Of a stretch of DNA of 64,000 bases, positions 53,202-61,503 are shown one piece after another. The notes beneath the pieces were generated by a model that had not been told where the DNA came from, made no database searches, and saw only the letters and a list, made by a program, of their open reading frames with translations. The stretch covers positions 62,001 to 126,000 of the forward strand of contig JAJDUP010000003.1 of the NCBI GenBank assembly GCA_022826565.1, in the 5' to 3' direction. Positions within the stretch are counted from its first letter, which is position 1, and each line of letters begins with the position of its first letter. The stretch comes from Gemmatimonadota bacterium (lineage in GTDB: Bacteria; Gemmatimonadota; Gemmatimonadetes; Longimicrobiales; Gaopeijiaceae). A program made the translations under genes and the position numbers.

Positions 53202-53644
53202 GGGCCGAGGCGGTCCAGGTCCAGGGTCTGCGTGGGGTCGTCAAAGCGCTGGTAGCCGCCCGTGATGGTGGTGGGCGACGTCACCTGGCCGTCGTAGGTG
53301 CCCGACACGATTTCGCCGAAGAACACCATGTCGAAGTCCAGGTGCACGTTGGGATAGGTGTGGGTGCCCGTCAGCGTGCCCGAGAAGACCAGCCGCTCGA
53401 CCCGCAGGCTGAAAGTGCCCGTGACGGTCCCGTCGGAAGACTCTTCCAGGTTGAGTCTCCAGGTCTCCAAAGCGCCGAACGCGGCGCTGGTACCCTCCCA
53501 GTTGCCGGTGACGGTCGGGTGCGCGGGCTCTGTCGCGCCGTCCCCGCAGCTCGCGGACATGACCAGGGCCGCGAGCGCACTCGAAAAGATTACGGCCAGC
53601 CCGGCGCGATCGCCGCGGGACCACCACAATGGAGAACGCGGCAT
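53198..53644 (-). CDS. Small lipoprotein of unknown function
   Basis: A 148-residue lipoprotein (signal AVIFSSALAALVMSASC). The mature part is a run of beta strands (VTGNWEGTSAAF, WRLNLEESSDGTVTGTFSLRVERLVFSGTLTGTHTYP), which looks like a small beta-barrel or lipocalin-like fold often called META/DUF in annotation. I cannot name it. GGAG lies 8 bases before the ATG. It is coupled by TTGA to pncB, although no obvious link to NAD metabolism exists. Confidence 0.68.
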   Translation of the reverse strand: MPRSPLWWSRGDRAGLAVIFSSALAALVMSASCGDGATEPAHPTVTGNWEGTSAAFGALETWRLNLEESSDGTVTGTFSLRVERLVFSGTLTGTHTYPNVHLDFDMVFFGEIVSGTYDGQVTSPTTITGGYQRFDDPTQTLDLDRLGP

Positions 53645-53827
53645 CGCGCCAACTCCTGGATTGAAGCTCGGCATTGTACCGGACAGACTGGGGTTGAGCG
53701 GTCGAGCCGACAAGTATGCCCTGGATAACCGGGCCGTCAGCTTGACTACTGGACCCCTGCGCACCAGCATGGCAGTTGAAGGGCCGCAATCAGGCTCCGC
53801 CAGTTCAGTCATCATACGGAGGACGAC

Positions 53828-54946
53828 ATGAAGAAGCGTGCTGTTTCATGGATTCTACTGCTTTCCGGCCTGACGCTGGCCGGGGCCTGCGGCTACGACA
53901 CCGGCGAGGAGCAGGACGCCGCAGCGCCCGCCGATCCCACCGCCATCCCGGACCCGGCAGCCGCCGGCCTGCTCAACCCCAACCCCGAAGTGATGGCCGA
54001 CTGGGTCGACCTGCCGGACGGCCGCGAGTGGGGCTCGACGGCCGGCGTCGACATCGACCCGATCGACGGGCACATCTGGGCCTACGACCGCTGCGGCGGC
54101 GTGGGACTGGCGGGCGGATGCGCGGAAACCCTGGTCGATCCGATCTTCAAGTTTCACCGTGAGACCGGCGAGATCCTTGCCAGTTTCGGTGCGGGACTCT
54201 TCGTCCTGCCGCACGGGATCCACGTGGACGCGGACGGCAACGTCTGGGTCACCGACTCGATGGGCACGTTGGACAAGGGTCACCAGGTCATCAAGTTCAG
54301 CCCCGAGGGCGAGGTACTGCTGGCCCTGGGGCGGCCGGGGAGGCGGGGCATCGAACCTGGCCTGTTCAACGAACCCTGCGACGTGATCACCGCACCGAAC
54401 GGCGACATCTTCGTCTCCGACGGACACAGCGGCCAGAACGCCAATCCGCCCGAGGGCTCCACTGGCCGCATCATCAAGTTCTCTCCCGAGGGCGAGTACA
54501 TGATGGAGTGGGGCGTGATCGGCGACGGCCCGGGTGAGTTCCGCACCCCGCACGGCATGGCCTTCGACTCGCAGGGCCGCCTCTTCGTCGCCGACCGCGG
54601 CAACCACCGCATCCAGATCTTCGACCAGGACGGCAACTACCTGGACTCGTACTACCAGTTCAGCCGCATAAGTGGACTGTTCATCGACGCGGAAGACAAC
54701 CTCTACGCGATCGACTCCGAGTCCAACCCGAACAACCATGAGGGCTGGATGACCGGTATCCGGATCGGCCACGCGTCTGAGGACCGGGTCACCGCGTTCA
54801 TCCCGCCGCACGCGATCTCCGAGGACCGGCCGCACGGCTTCGCCGGTGAAGGCGTCGCAGCGGACCGGGACGGCAACGTGTACGCCGCGGAAGGGCCGAT
54901 CTCGCTGGCTGCCGCCGGTGGCGGCCTGACGAAGTACGTGCGTTGA
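53828..54946 (+). CDS. NHL-repeat propeller lipoprotein (peptidyl-amidating-lyase-like)
   Basis: A 372-residue lipoprotein (lipobox LAGAC) with NHL-type propeller blades: LPHGIHVDADGNVWVTDSMGTLDKGHQVIKFSPEGEVL, then EFRTPHGMAFDSQGRLFVADRGNHRIQIFDQDGNY. The His residues of LPHGI and TPHGM and the DRGNHRIQ blocks resemble the lyase domain of peptidylglycine alpha-amidating enzymes, but bacterial homologues are untested. GGAGG lies 5 bases before the ATG. It is divergent from the small lipoprotein at 53644 across a 183-base region with a possible -10 TACAAT for the minus strand at 53673-53678. Confidence 0.78.
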   Translation: MKKRAVSWILLLSGLTLAGACGYDTGEEQDAAAPADPTAIPDPAAAGLLNPNPEVMADWVDLPDGREWGSTAGVDIDPIDGHIWAYDRCGGVGLAGGCAETLVDPIFKFHRETGEILASFGAGLFVLPHGIHVDADGNVWVTDSMGTLDKGHQVIKFSPEGEVLLALGRPGRRGIEPGLFNEPCDVITAPNGDIFVSDGHSGQNANPPEGSTGRIIKFSPEGEYMMEWGVIGDGPGEFRTPHGMAFDSQGRLFVADRGNHRIQIFDQDGNYLDSYYQFSRISGLFIDAEDNLYAIDSESNPNNHEGWMTGIRIGHASEDRVTAFIPPHAISEDRPHGFAGEGVAADRDGNVYAAEGPISLAAAGGGLTKYVR

Positions 54947-55030
54947 GGGGGGATGCAGGGCGGCGAGGGCCGTCGCGGCAACCGCACCGGTGATCACCGG
55001 CAGGCGGGCCGTCCCCGTCGCGCCTGCGTG

Positions 55031-55786
55031 ATGTCCGGCACGTCCGCGCTGCAGGATGCCCGCGCGATGGTGCGTGGTGCGCGCCGGGTCGTGGCGCTGA
55101 CCGGCGCCGGCATCTCCGCCGAGTCCGGCGTGCCCACCTTTCGCGACGCCGGGGGGCTGTGGCGCAGGTACCGGGTCGAGGAACTCGCGACGCCGGAGGC
55201 CTTGCAGCGCGATCCGCGCACCGTGTGGGAGTGGTACGACCACCGCCGCAGTTTTCTGGCGTCGTGCGAGCCGAATCCGGCCCACCGTGCCCTGGCGCGC
55301 TTCTTCCTGGGGCGCGGCGTCGCCGGCCTGATCACCCAGAACGTCGACGGCCTGCACACGCGGGCCGCGCTCGAAGCGGCAGGCGACGCTCCTGCGGATG
55401 CGGCGTTGCCGGTCGAGCTGCACGGGGTGATCGCCCGCGACCGCTGCAACAGCTGCGGCGGCCGCTACCCGGGCGAGCCGCTGGGCGATTCGCTTCCCCG
55501 CTGCGCTGATTGCGGTGGGCTGCGCCGCCCCGACGTCATCCTCTTCGGGGAGTCGCTCGACGGCACCCTGCTGGCCCGCGCCCAGGCGATGGCGGCGGCG
55601 GCCGATCTCTGCCTGGTTATCGGCACGGGCGCCGAGGTCTACCCGGCGGCCGCCATCCCGTGGACCACCCGGCACGCGGGCGGCGATATCATCGAGGTCA
55701 ACACCCAGGCGACCTCGCTTACCAGCGCGGCCGCCGTGGCCGTGCAAGGGAAGGCAGGTGAGGTCTTGCCGGAGTTGCTCGGGTAG
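55031..55786 (+). CDS. cobB: Sir2-family NAD-dependent protein deacylase
   Basis: A sirtuin of 251 residues that removes acyl groups from lysines using NAD+ and releases nicotinamide. It shows LTGAGISAESGVPTFRDAGGLW, ITQNVDGLHTRAA, the catalytic His in VELHGVI, four zinc cysteines (RCNSCGG and RCADCGG) and GTGAEVYPAA. The Tyr/Arg after GLWRRYR could favour acidic acyl groups as in CobB/SIRT5, but that is not certain. The start is ATG at 55031 (GTG at 55028 also possible). It lies 3 kb from the nicotinamidase-like gene that would recycle its product. Confidence 0.92.
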   Translation: MSGTSALQDARAMVRGARRVVALTGAGISAESGVPTFRDAGGLWRRYRVEELATPEALQRDPRTVWEWYDHRRSFLASCEPNPAHRALARFFLGRGVAGLITQNVDGLHTRAALEAAGDAPADAALPVELHGVIARDRCNSCGGRYPGEPLGDSLPRCADCGGLRRPDVILFGESLDGTLLARAQAMAAAADLCLVIGTGAEVYPAAAIPWTTRHAGGDIIEVNTQATSLTSAAAVAVQGKAGEVLPELLG

Positions 55787-55817
55787 CAACGCGGGACAGC
55801 GACTGGGCGCCGGGCCT

Positions 55818-56228
55818 TTACGACCGAGGCAGCACCTGCGCCCCCGTCAGGCCCAGGTGGTGATCGGTAGACCATACCGTGTCGATCTGGTGGCGCTCCA
55901 TAAAGGCCAGGCTCGACGCGTCCACGTAGGTCAGGCGCGCGCCCCGCATGCGGTTCAACATGCGGCATGCTTCCCGGTGTACATCGGCGTCGGCCTCCAG
56001 CAGGGTCAACCCGGCCAGGCTGTCGGCAAACAGCCCGAAGGATCGCGCGGCTTCCTCACCGTGCCTGTGGAGAAACCACGAGTACGCTTCGGACCAGACC
56101 AGGATCGACGTGTGCCAGCGGGGTCGGGTGCCGGCGAACAACAGGCGTGCCTGTGCGTGATACTGATCCCGCCTGCTCAGGGCAGCGATGAAGATCCCGG
56201 TGTCCAGAAAGACCCTGGGAGCACTCAA
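55818..56228 (-). CDS. vapC: VapC-type PIN-domain toxin
   Basis: A 136-residue PIN ribonuclease. The acidic residues expected are Asp in VFLDTGIF, Glu in VWSEAYSWF, Asp in YVDASSLAFM and Asp in VWSTDHHLG. VapC toxins cut RNA, often initiator tRNA or rRNA; the target is unknown here. The start is TTG at 56228 in a TTGA overlap with the antitoxin stop, as expected for a coupled pair. In-frame ATG at 56267 lies inside the antitoxin and was rejected. The gene ends 32 bases from the convergent cobB. Confidence 0.88.
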   Translation of the reverse strand: MSAPRVFLDTGIFIAALSRRDQYHAQARLLFAGTRPRWHTSILVWSEAYSWFLHRHGEEAARSFGLFADSLAGLTLLEADADVHREACRMLNRMRGARLTYVDASSLAFMERHQIDTVWSTDHHLGLTGAQVLPRS

Positions 56229-56452
56229 GGAGATTCCCGACCGTAGACGACTTCGTCCACGGCGCAACTGTCATCCCTCCGTCCCTCCAGAATTCCCACG
56301 TAGGACATCCAGGGCTTGTCGCTTGGCACCTGTGAGACTGTCTCGCTGAGACTGCGACGACAGAGCTCCGCAAACGAGATACCACGCTGCCGGGCGAGTG
56401 CCTTGGCCCGCTCGTAGAGTTCCGCCCCCAGAGACACCTGTGTTCGAATCAT
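56225..56452 (-). CDS. vapB: Ribbon-helix-helix antitoxin (VapB-like)
   Basis: A 75-residue protein beginning MIRTQVSLGAELYERAKALARQ, with RGISFAELCRRSLSE, the ribbon-helix-helix pattern (strand, then two helices). It should bind its own promoter and neutralise the PIN toxin encoded next. The C-terminal tail YVGILEGRRDD is the likely toxin-binding part. ATG at 56452 is preceded directly by an inverted repeat. It is divergent from the D-aminoacylase gene. Confidence 0.85.
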   Translation of the reverse strand: MIRTQVSLGAELYERAKALARQRGISFAELCRRSLSETVSQVPSDKPWMSYVGILEGRRDDSCAVDEVVYGRESP

Positions 56453-56479
56453 GTTATCACCTCATGTGATAATGATAAC
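56453..56479. promoter_or_regulatory. Antitoxin operator
   Basis: TTATCAC (56454-56460) and GTGATAA (56466-56472) are inverted around CTCAT, and a further TGATAAC (56473-56479) repeats a half-site. It touches the antitoxin ATG and overlaps the -10 box below, the usual place for autorepression of a vapBC operon. Confidence 0.65.
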
Positions 56480-56501
56480 ACCGCTCTGATTCCGTTCGCA
56501 A
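56472..56501 (-). promoter_or_regulatory. Sigma-70-type promoter for vapBC
   Basis: On the minus strand TTGCGA (56496-56501) is followed after 18 bases by TATCAT (56472-56477). Transcription would begin near 56465, giving a very short leader ahead of the antitoxin ATG at 56452. Confidence 0.5.
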
Positions 56502-56566
56502 CACAGCTCCGAGCACCGTACTATTCCGCTCCCGTGACCCCTGTACCTCAGCCCGCGGATCACGCC

Positions 56567-58315
56567 ATGCGTCCTACACGTCCTGCCGACAGCCTGCTGG
56601 CCTTGAGCGCCGCCCTCTGCCTCGCGGCTTCGTCCGCCGGATCCACCGCCCCCCTCTCCGCCCAGGATACCCGGCACTTCGACCTGCTCGTGCGCGGCGG
56701 GCGCGTCCTCGACGGGACCGGCAATCCCTGGATCCGCGCGGACATCGGCGTGCGCGAGGGCCGGATCGCCGCGCTGGGGGACCTCGCCGGCGCCACCGCC
56801 GACCGCGTGATCGACGCAACCGGGCGCTACGTGTCCCCCGGCTTCATCGATATCCACTCCCACGCGGACGATGGCGGCAGCGGAGGGTCCGGCCGATCCA
56901 TCCGCAATGACTCCACCCACCGCAAGTCGGCGCCCAACGTCGTATCGCAGGGGGTCACCACCATCGTCGTCAACCAGGACGGCCGCTCGCCGTGGCCGGT
57001 CGCGGACCAGCGCGCCACGCTCGAACGGCAGGGCGTGGGTCCGAATGTCATGCTGTTGGTGGGCCACGGAACCGTGCGCGGGCGGGTGTTGGGGGATGAC
57101 TATCGACGCCCCTCCACGGCCGAGGAGACCGCACGGATGGCGGCGCTGGTCCGCCAGGCGCTGGAGGAGGGTGCGGTCGGCCTCTCGGCGGGGCTCGAGT
57201 ATACCCCGGGCCGCTGGAGCACGACCGACGAGGTTGCGGCCCTGGCCGCCGAACTCGCGCCCTACGACGGCGTCTACATCTCGCACGAGCGAGCCGAGGG
57301 CGCGGACCCGATGTGGTACCTGCCCAGCCAGCACGAGGGCCGCCCGCCCACGCTGCAGGACGCCGTCATGGAGACGATCGAGATCGGGCGGCGGACGGGC
57401 GTGCGCGTGGTCGCGTCGCACATCAAGGCGAAGGGCGTGGCGTACTGGGGGTCGAGCGCGTCGGCGATCCAGCTGATCCAGCGCGCCCGCGACGAGGGCG
57501 TGCGGGTGTGGGCCGACCAGTACCCGTACCCCACCAGCGGGAGCGACGGGAACACGGTGCTGGTGCCGCGATGGGCGCTGCAGGATGAGGAGGCGAGCAG
57601 TCCGCGCGACCGGCGACCACCCGCCGACATGCTCGAGATTCGGCTGCGGGACCCCGAAACGGCGGCGCGGATCCGCACCGACATCGTGCACGAGATTGGG
57701 CGGCGCGGCGGTGCCGACCGCGTCGTGATCTTCGACCACCCGATCGCGGAATACGTGGGCATGAACCTCCGGGAAGTAGCCGACCTGCGCGGCGAGGATC
57801 CGGTGGAAACTGCGATCGCGCTCCAGCTCGAAGGCGACCGCACCCGGCGCGGCGGCGGCCGCATGCGCGGATTCTCCATGTCGGAGATCGACGTGGAGAA
57901 CTACGCCGCGCAGCCGTGGGTTGCGACGGCCTCGGACGGAGGCATCGGCTGGCCCGGCGACGGTCCCGTCCACCCGCGCTTCTACGGCACCTTCCCACGC
58001 AAGATCCGGCACTACGCGCTGACCATCGGCGCTCTCTCCCTCGAATCCGCCATCCGCGCGCAGACATCGCTCCCGGCGCGCATCATGGGGCTCGCCGATC
58101 GGGGCGAGATCCGCGAAGGCAACTGGGCCGACCTCGTCGTGTTCGACCTCGAGACGATCGCCGATCAGGCCACCTTCGTGGACCCCCACCAGCACGCGAC
58201 CGGGATCGACCATGTGCTCGTCAACGGCGCGTTCGTGGTCGAGGACGGCGAGATTCTGCTGACGCTGCCCGGCAGGGTGATTACCTCGCGACGGGGAGGA
58301 CGGCCGGCGGCTTGA
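56567..58315 (+). CDS. Secreted D-aminoacylase / N-acyl-D-amino-acid deacylase
   Basis: A 582-residue exported amidohydrolase of the D-aminoacylase branch, which frees D-amino acids from N-acyl forms. A signal ends at PLSAQ. Then come FDLLVRGGRVLDGTGNPW, the metal motif IDIHSHADDGG, GHGTVRGRVLG, SAGLEYTPGRWSTTDE, SHERAEGADP, VVASHIKAKG and ASDGGIGW, and the closing EGNWADLVVFD. These are family hallmarks, though many homologues act on other N-acyl or lactam substrates. ATG at 56567 is preferred over GTG 56534 because it starts next to the signal's Arg region. The stop overlaps the next gene (TTGA). Confidence 0.87.
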   Translation: MRPTRPADSLLALSAALCLAASSAGSTAPLSAQDTRHFDLLVRGGRVLDGTGNPWIRADIGVREGRIAALGDLAGATADRVIDATGRYVSPGFIDIHSHADDGGSGGSGRSIRNDSTHRKSAPNVVSQGVTTIVVNQDGRSPWPVADQRATLERQGVGPNVMLLVGHGTVRGRVLGDDYRRPSTAEETARMAALVRQALEEGAVGLSAGLEYTPGRWSTTDEVAALAAELAPYDGVYISHERAEGADPMWYLPSQHEGRPPTLQDAVMETIEIGRRTGVRVVASHIKAKGVAYWGSSASAIQLIQRARDEGVRVWADQYPYPTSGSDGNTVLVPRWALQDEEASSPRDRRPPADMLEIRLRDPETAARIRTDIVHEIGRRGGADRVVIFDHPIAEYVGMNLREVADLRGEDPVETAIALQLEGDRTRRGGGRMRGFSMSEIDVENYAAQPWVATASDGGIGWPGDGPVHPRFYGTFPRKIRHYALTIGALSLESAIRAQTSLPARIMGLADRGEIREGNWADLVVFDLETIADQATFVDPHQHATGIDHVLVNGAFVVEDGEILLTLPGRVITSRRGGRPAA

Positions 58316-58776
58316 AGGAGCGGGGATGGCGCGCAGACACCCCGGTCCCCTCGCGTCGCCGGTTTCTGCCGAACTACGTGGACAGCCGGGGCGGCACATG
58401 GTGGATTCACCGGATCGCGCCGTTCACGGTGTCAGGAGATGTCGCCGCGTTCTTTCGCCGCCTGGAGGAGATCGTTGCGGCCATCCCGCGGACCGAGATC
58501 GTTGTGGCTATCGACGAGTACCTGCACGCGGTATGCAGATCGCGGCGAGGGCATTGTGATGACCTGGAATTCCTGTTCTCGCGGACGGAGGGCGTGGTTC
58601 ACGTGCTGTCCGCACCGCGCGACGGGATGTACGACTTCGGAGTGAACCGGCGGCGGGTCCAGCGGGTGCGAAAGCGGCTTCGCGCGGCGGGGACGCCTGA
58701 GGGTCGGTCGTGGGCTCAGCTCCACAGGGCCCCGATCGGTACGGCGAAGAGTCCGTCACCGAACGAGGTGGAATGA
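58312..58776 (+). CDS. Unknown protein coupled to the D-aminoacylase gene
   Basis: A possible 154-residue cytoplasmic protein, starting at TTG in a TTGA overlap with the previous stop. It has a coherent composition with blocks GTWWIHRIAPFTVSGDVAAFF, RTEIVVAIDEYLHAVC and HCDDLEFLFSRTEGVVHVLS, and a basic tail NRRRVQRVRKRLR. No family is recognised. Its last 61 bases overlap the 3' end of the convergent ATPase gene, which is unusual but possible. It could also be chance reading, so confidence is moderate. Confidence 0.45.
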   Translation: MKERGWRADTPVPSRRRFLPNYVDSRGGTWWIHRIAPFTVSGDVAAFFRRLEEIVAAIPRTEIVVAIDEYLHAVCRSRRGHCDDLEFLFSRTEGVVHVLSAPRDGMYDFGVNRRRVQRVRKRLRAAGTPEGRSWAQLHRAPIGTAKSPSPNEVE

Positions 58777-59984
58777 TCGCCATCGTAGAGCAGCACGCCC
58801 ATCCCGAAGCGCTCGCCCGCGATGCGCCGGAGACGCTTCAGGCCCGTGAAGTCCCTGGCATGGAGAGAGGCTGCGGCCTTCACTTCGACCCCATAGCAGT
58901 CGCCCGAGGCGTCTTCGATCACCAGGTCGACCTCGACCTTGTCCTTGTCCCGATAGTGGTGGAAGGTCAGCGGTTCGTCCACCCACACCGCTTGTTTGCG
59001 CAGTTCGTTATAGACGAACGACTCGAGGAGCGATCCCAACTCCACCGGGTTCCGCAGCAGCCTGCGGCGGGTGATCCCTCGCAGGGCGCACGCCATTCCC
59101 GTGTCGACAACGTGCATTTTCGGCGTCTTGACCAGCCGCCTGAACTCGCTGGCGTGCCACGCGGGAATCCGCTCGACAAGAAAGAGCTGTTCCAGAAGGC
59201 CGAGATACCGTCCGGCCGTGATCCGGTTGAGGCCAAGCCTGCCGCCGAGTTCGGCAAGGTTCACGAGCTGGCCCGACAGGATCGCGGTCAGCCGGAGGAG
59301 TTTGGACATCGCTTCGACGTGCCCGATCCGCGTCAGGTCGCCGAGGTCACGCTGAATGAGGGTGTTCAGGTATTGCCGATGCCACGCCGGGCCTCGCTTT
59401 TCACTCGCTCGCAATAACGGTTCGGGAAAACAGCCGGTCACGATCCGCCGGACCAGATGATCCCTGATGCGCGTTTCTTCGGTCTTGGGGGCCTCACCCT
59501 TGAGCAGCGCGTCGAGAAACGTCGGTTTGCTGCCGGCGATCTCACACTCGGACAGGGTCGCCAAGCGGACGGCTTCCATCCTTCCCACCAGTGCATTCGA
59601 GACCCTGGGGAGGAGCAGCGCGTTCGCGGAACCGGTGAGCAGGAAGCGGCCAGGCGTTCGGTCCTCATCGACCGACTGTTTGATGGCGACGAGCGTATCG
59701 GGCACCCGCTGCACCTCGTCGAGCGCAATCCTCCCCGGCGGAAGATTGCGGATGAAGCCCACCGGGTCGGCGCGGGCCACCTCAGCCTGGGCAAGATCGT
59801 CGAAGGTGATGTACTGCCAGGTCTCGTCGATCAGATCCTTGACCAGAGTCGTCTTCCCGACCTGCCGGGCGCCCATGATGAAGACAACAGGCGTGTCGGC
59901 CAATGCCTCCTGAACAAGGCGAGCCGTGTAGCGCGGGAACCTGGTGATGGGTCGTCCCCCTCGTTGTCGGGAGCTGAACGGCAT
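58716..59984 (-). CDS. AAA+ ATPase with DUF4143 tail
   Basis: A 422-residue protein of the AAA_14/DUF4143 kind. Walker A is GARQVGKTTLVKDL, Walker B RIALDEVQRVPD, followed by the sensor region RFLLTGSANALLLPRVS. The second half is the winged-helix and nuclease-like DUF4143 part, ending with KVEVDLVIEDASGDCYGVEVKA, in which the D-E-K residues mimic the PD-(D/E)XK core. Such proteins are very common and their role is unknown; suggestions include toxin-like or defence functions. The start is ATG at 59984. Its promoter region holds three 22-bp repeats. Confidence 0.87.
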   Translation of the reverse strand: MPFSSRQRGGRPITRFPRYTARLVQEALADTPVVFIMGARQVGKTTLVKDLIDETWQYITFDDLAQAEVARADPVGFIRNLPPGRIALDEVQRVPDTLVAIKQSVDEDRTPGRFLLTGSANALLLPRVSNALVGRMEAVRLATLSECEIAGSKPTFLDALLKGEAPKTEETRIRDHLVRRIVTGCFPEPLLRASEKRGPAWHRQYLNTLIQRDLGDLTRIGHVEAMSKLLRLTAILSGQLVNLAELGGRLGLNRITAGRYLGLLEQLFLVERIPAWHASEFRRLVKTPKMHVVDTGMACALRGITRRRLLRNPVELGSLLESFVYNELRKQAVWVDEPLTFHHYRDKDKVEVDLVIEDASGDCYGVEVKAAASLHARDFTGLKRLRRIAGERFGMGVLLYDGDHSTSFGDGLFAVPIGALWS

Positions 59985-60007
59985 TGCAGCGTAGCGGCTG
60001 ATCGTCA

Positions 60008-60036
60008 ATTCTATCAGCGTCCAATCGATATTGAAA
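60008..60036 (-). promoter_or_regulatory. Promoter of the DUF4143 ATPase
   Basis: On the minus strand TTTCAA (60031-60036) is followed after 17 bases by TAGAAT (60008-60013), a 5-of-6 match at -10. The leader would be about 17 bases. The 22-bp repeats described below overlap the spacer and the -35 box. Confidence 0.55.
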
Positions 60037-60068
60037 GAGCGTCTGATCGATATTGTGTCAGCGTCTGA
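60016..60068. repeat. 22-bp direct repeats (two full, one partial) over the ATPase promoter
   Basis: AGCGTC begins at 60016, 60038 and 60060, exactly 22 bases apart. The first two copies read AGCGTC-CA/TG-ATCGATATTG; the third keeps AGCGTCTGA. Each full copy includes the palindrome ATCGAT. Their phase of two helical turns puts all copies on one face of the DNA, as for cooperative binding of a regulator. Confidence 0.7.
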
Positions 60069-60120
60069 CCGCAATCGACAGAGGGCTCGGACGATGACCG
60101 GTCACGCTTGACCGATCCTG

Positions 60121-61302
60121 TCAGCTCCCCCACACCTCCCGCATCACTCGAAGCGCGTTGAGTCCCAGGATCTTCTCCACGCGGGCCGCCGTGTGCCCCC
60201 GGGCGAGGAGCAGGTCGGCGAGCTTGCGGAACTGGTCCGGGCCCTGCAGGTCGGGAATGAACGGAACGACTCCGGCGCGTTCGCCCGCGGCGCTGATTCC
60301 CGCCGCCTGACGCCGCTCGACATCCCTTCGGGCTGCTTCGTAGGCTGCCTCCATGTCGTCGTATGCGGTCGTGCCGCCGTCGGTGCCGATCCCGACGTGG
60401 TCTTCGCCGCACACCTGCACGGCGTGCTCGATGTGCCGCACCACATCCTCCGCCACGGCCATGCCATCGGCCGCCAGGAAAGGCATGAAGTAGATCCCGA
60501 CGATTCCGCCGCCCTCGGCGACGAGGCGCAGCTCCCGGTCGGTCTTGTTGCGCGGGAGGTCGGTCACGGCCCGGCAGCCTGTGTGCGTGATCGCGATGGG
60601 CTCGGTGGACACGTCGATGGCGTCCAGGCAGGTCCGCTCGCCGCTGTGGCTGAGGTCCACGAGCGTTCGGGTGGCGTTGAGTTCGGCCACCACCTCCCGC
60701 CCGAACCCGGTGAGACCGCCGTTCTCCGGCACCATCGAGCCGTGCCCGAGCTGGTTGGCGAGGTTGTAGGTGAGCTGGATGACCTTGACGCCCAGTCCGG
60801 CGAAGATTGCTGCCCGCCCGGCGTCGTCCCCCATCATGGCGGCGTTCTGGAAGCCCTGGATGATGCCGACCCTGCCTTCGCGGGCGGCACGCTCGATGTC
60901 GCCGGCGCTCCAGACCTTGAGCAGCGCGTCCGGGTGGGCGCGAATGAGGCGGTTCCAGCGTGCGATGTCGGCGACCGAGCTCTCGAACGGCTCCCGGGGG
61001 CCCGCGACGTAGCCGATGGTGGTGTTGACGGCGGCGGTGCCGGAGGCGAGCGCGTCGGCGAGCGCGCGTTCGTCGAGCGAGGTTCGCTGTTCAACCTCCA
61101 GGGCTCCGGAAGGCCCTCCAGACCTCGGGATGTTCGGGTTGCGGATGCCGCCGAGCATATTGATGACGAAGAGGTCGGAACCGCTGGCGGGTGGGGGCGG
61201 GGCAGGCTGTGTGCAGGCGGTGGACCTGGTGGCCAGGGCGAGGCCGGCGGTGGTGGCGAGGAAGGTGCGGCGGGAGGGGTAGGGTGTGGCGGGCGGGCTC
61301 AT
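60121..61302 (-). CDS. M19 dipeptidase homologue, Tat-exported, lacking some metal ligands
   Basis: A 393-residue protein of the membrane (renal) dipeptidase family M19. A Tat signal is seen (SRRTFLATTAGLALA). Family blocks are GLGVKVIQLTYNLANQLG, the His of LVDLSHSGERTCLDA, the His of AITHTGCRAV and the Asp of GIGTDGG. But the HxD near the N terminus (usually in DGHNDL) is absent: the corresponding stretch is DLFVINMLGG. The bridging Glu is Gln in GIIQGFQNA. It may bind one metal or none. GGAG lies 6 bases before the ATG. It is upstream of, and parallel to, the ATPase gene. Confidence 0.83.
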   Translation of the reverse strand: MSPPATPYPSRRTFLATTAGLALATRSTACTQPAPPPPASGSDLFVINMLGGIRNPNIPRSGGPSGALEVEQRTSLDERALADALASGTAAVNTTIGYVAGPREPFESSVADIARWNRLIRAHPDALLKVWSAGDIERAAREGRVGIIQGFQNAAMMGDDAGRAAIFAGLGVKVIQLTYNLANQLGHGSMVPENGGLTGFGREVVAELNATRTLVDLSHSGERTCLDAIDVSTEPIAITHTGCRAVTDLPRNKTDRELRLVAEGGGIVGIYFMPFLAADGMAVAEDVVRHIEHAVQVCGEDHVGIGTDGGTTAYDDMEAAYEAARRDVERRQAAGISAAGERAGVVPFIPDLQGPDQFRKLADLLLARGHTAARVEKILGLNALRVMREVWGS

Positions 61303-61465
61303 CTTTGTCTCCGAGGCGTTGTGCGCGCGACGTCTGCAGGGAAACATCGAGGCCAATCCCCGCGACTTCGAGGGAATGGCGTGGGATGACTACTACCGGC
61401 ACTTCACCAGAATGATGTCGGACTTTCTGCCAAAGGCGCATGGGTTGATGGCGCCTGGTGGGTGA
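61286..61465 (+). pseudogene. Possible 3' fragment of a lost gene
   Basis: The frame ending at TGA 61463-61465 reads like the C terminus of a real protein: RRLQGNIEANPRDFEGMAW, DDYYRHFTRMMSDFLPKAHG. Nothing upstream continues it, because a stop at 61280 and the divergent M19 gene block the frame. A GTG at 61286 could still start a tiny protein. I read it as a decayed remnant, with low confidence. Confidence 0.25.
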
Positions 61466-61503
61466 GTTGCAGGACCTGTTTGGTTGCCTCAGGCTTTTCC
61501 GAA

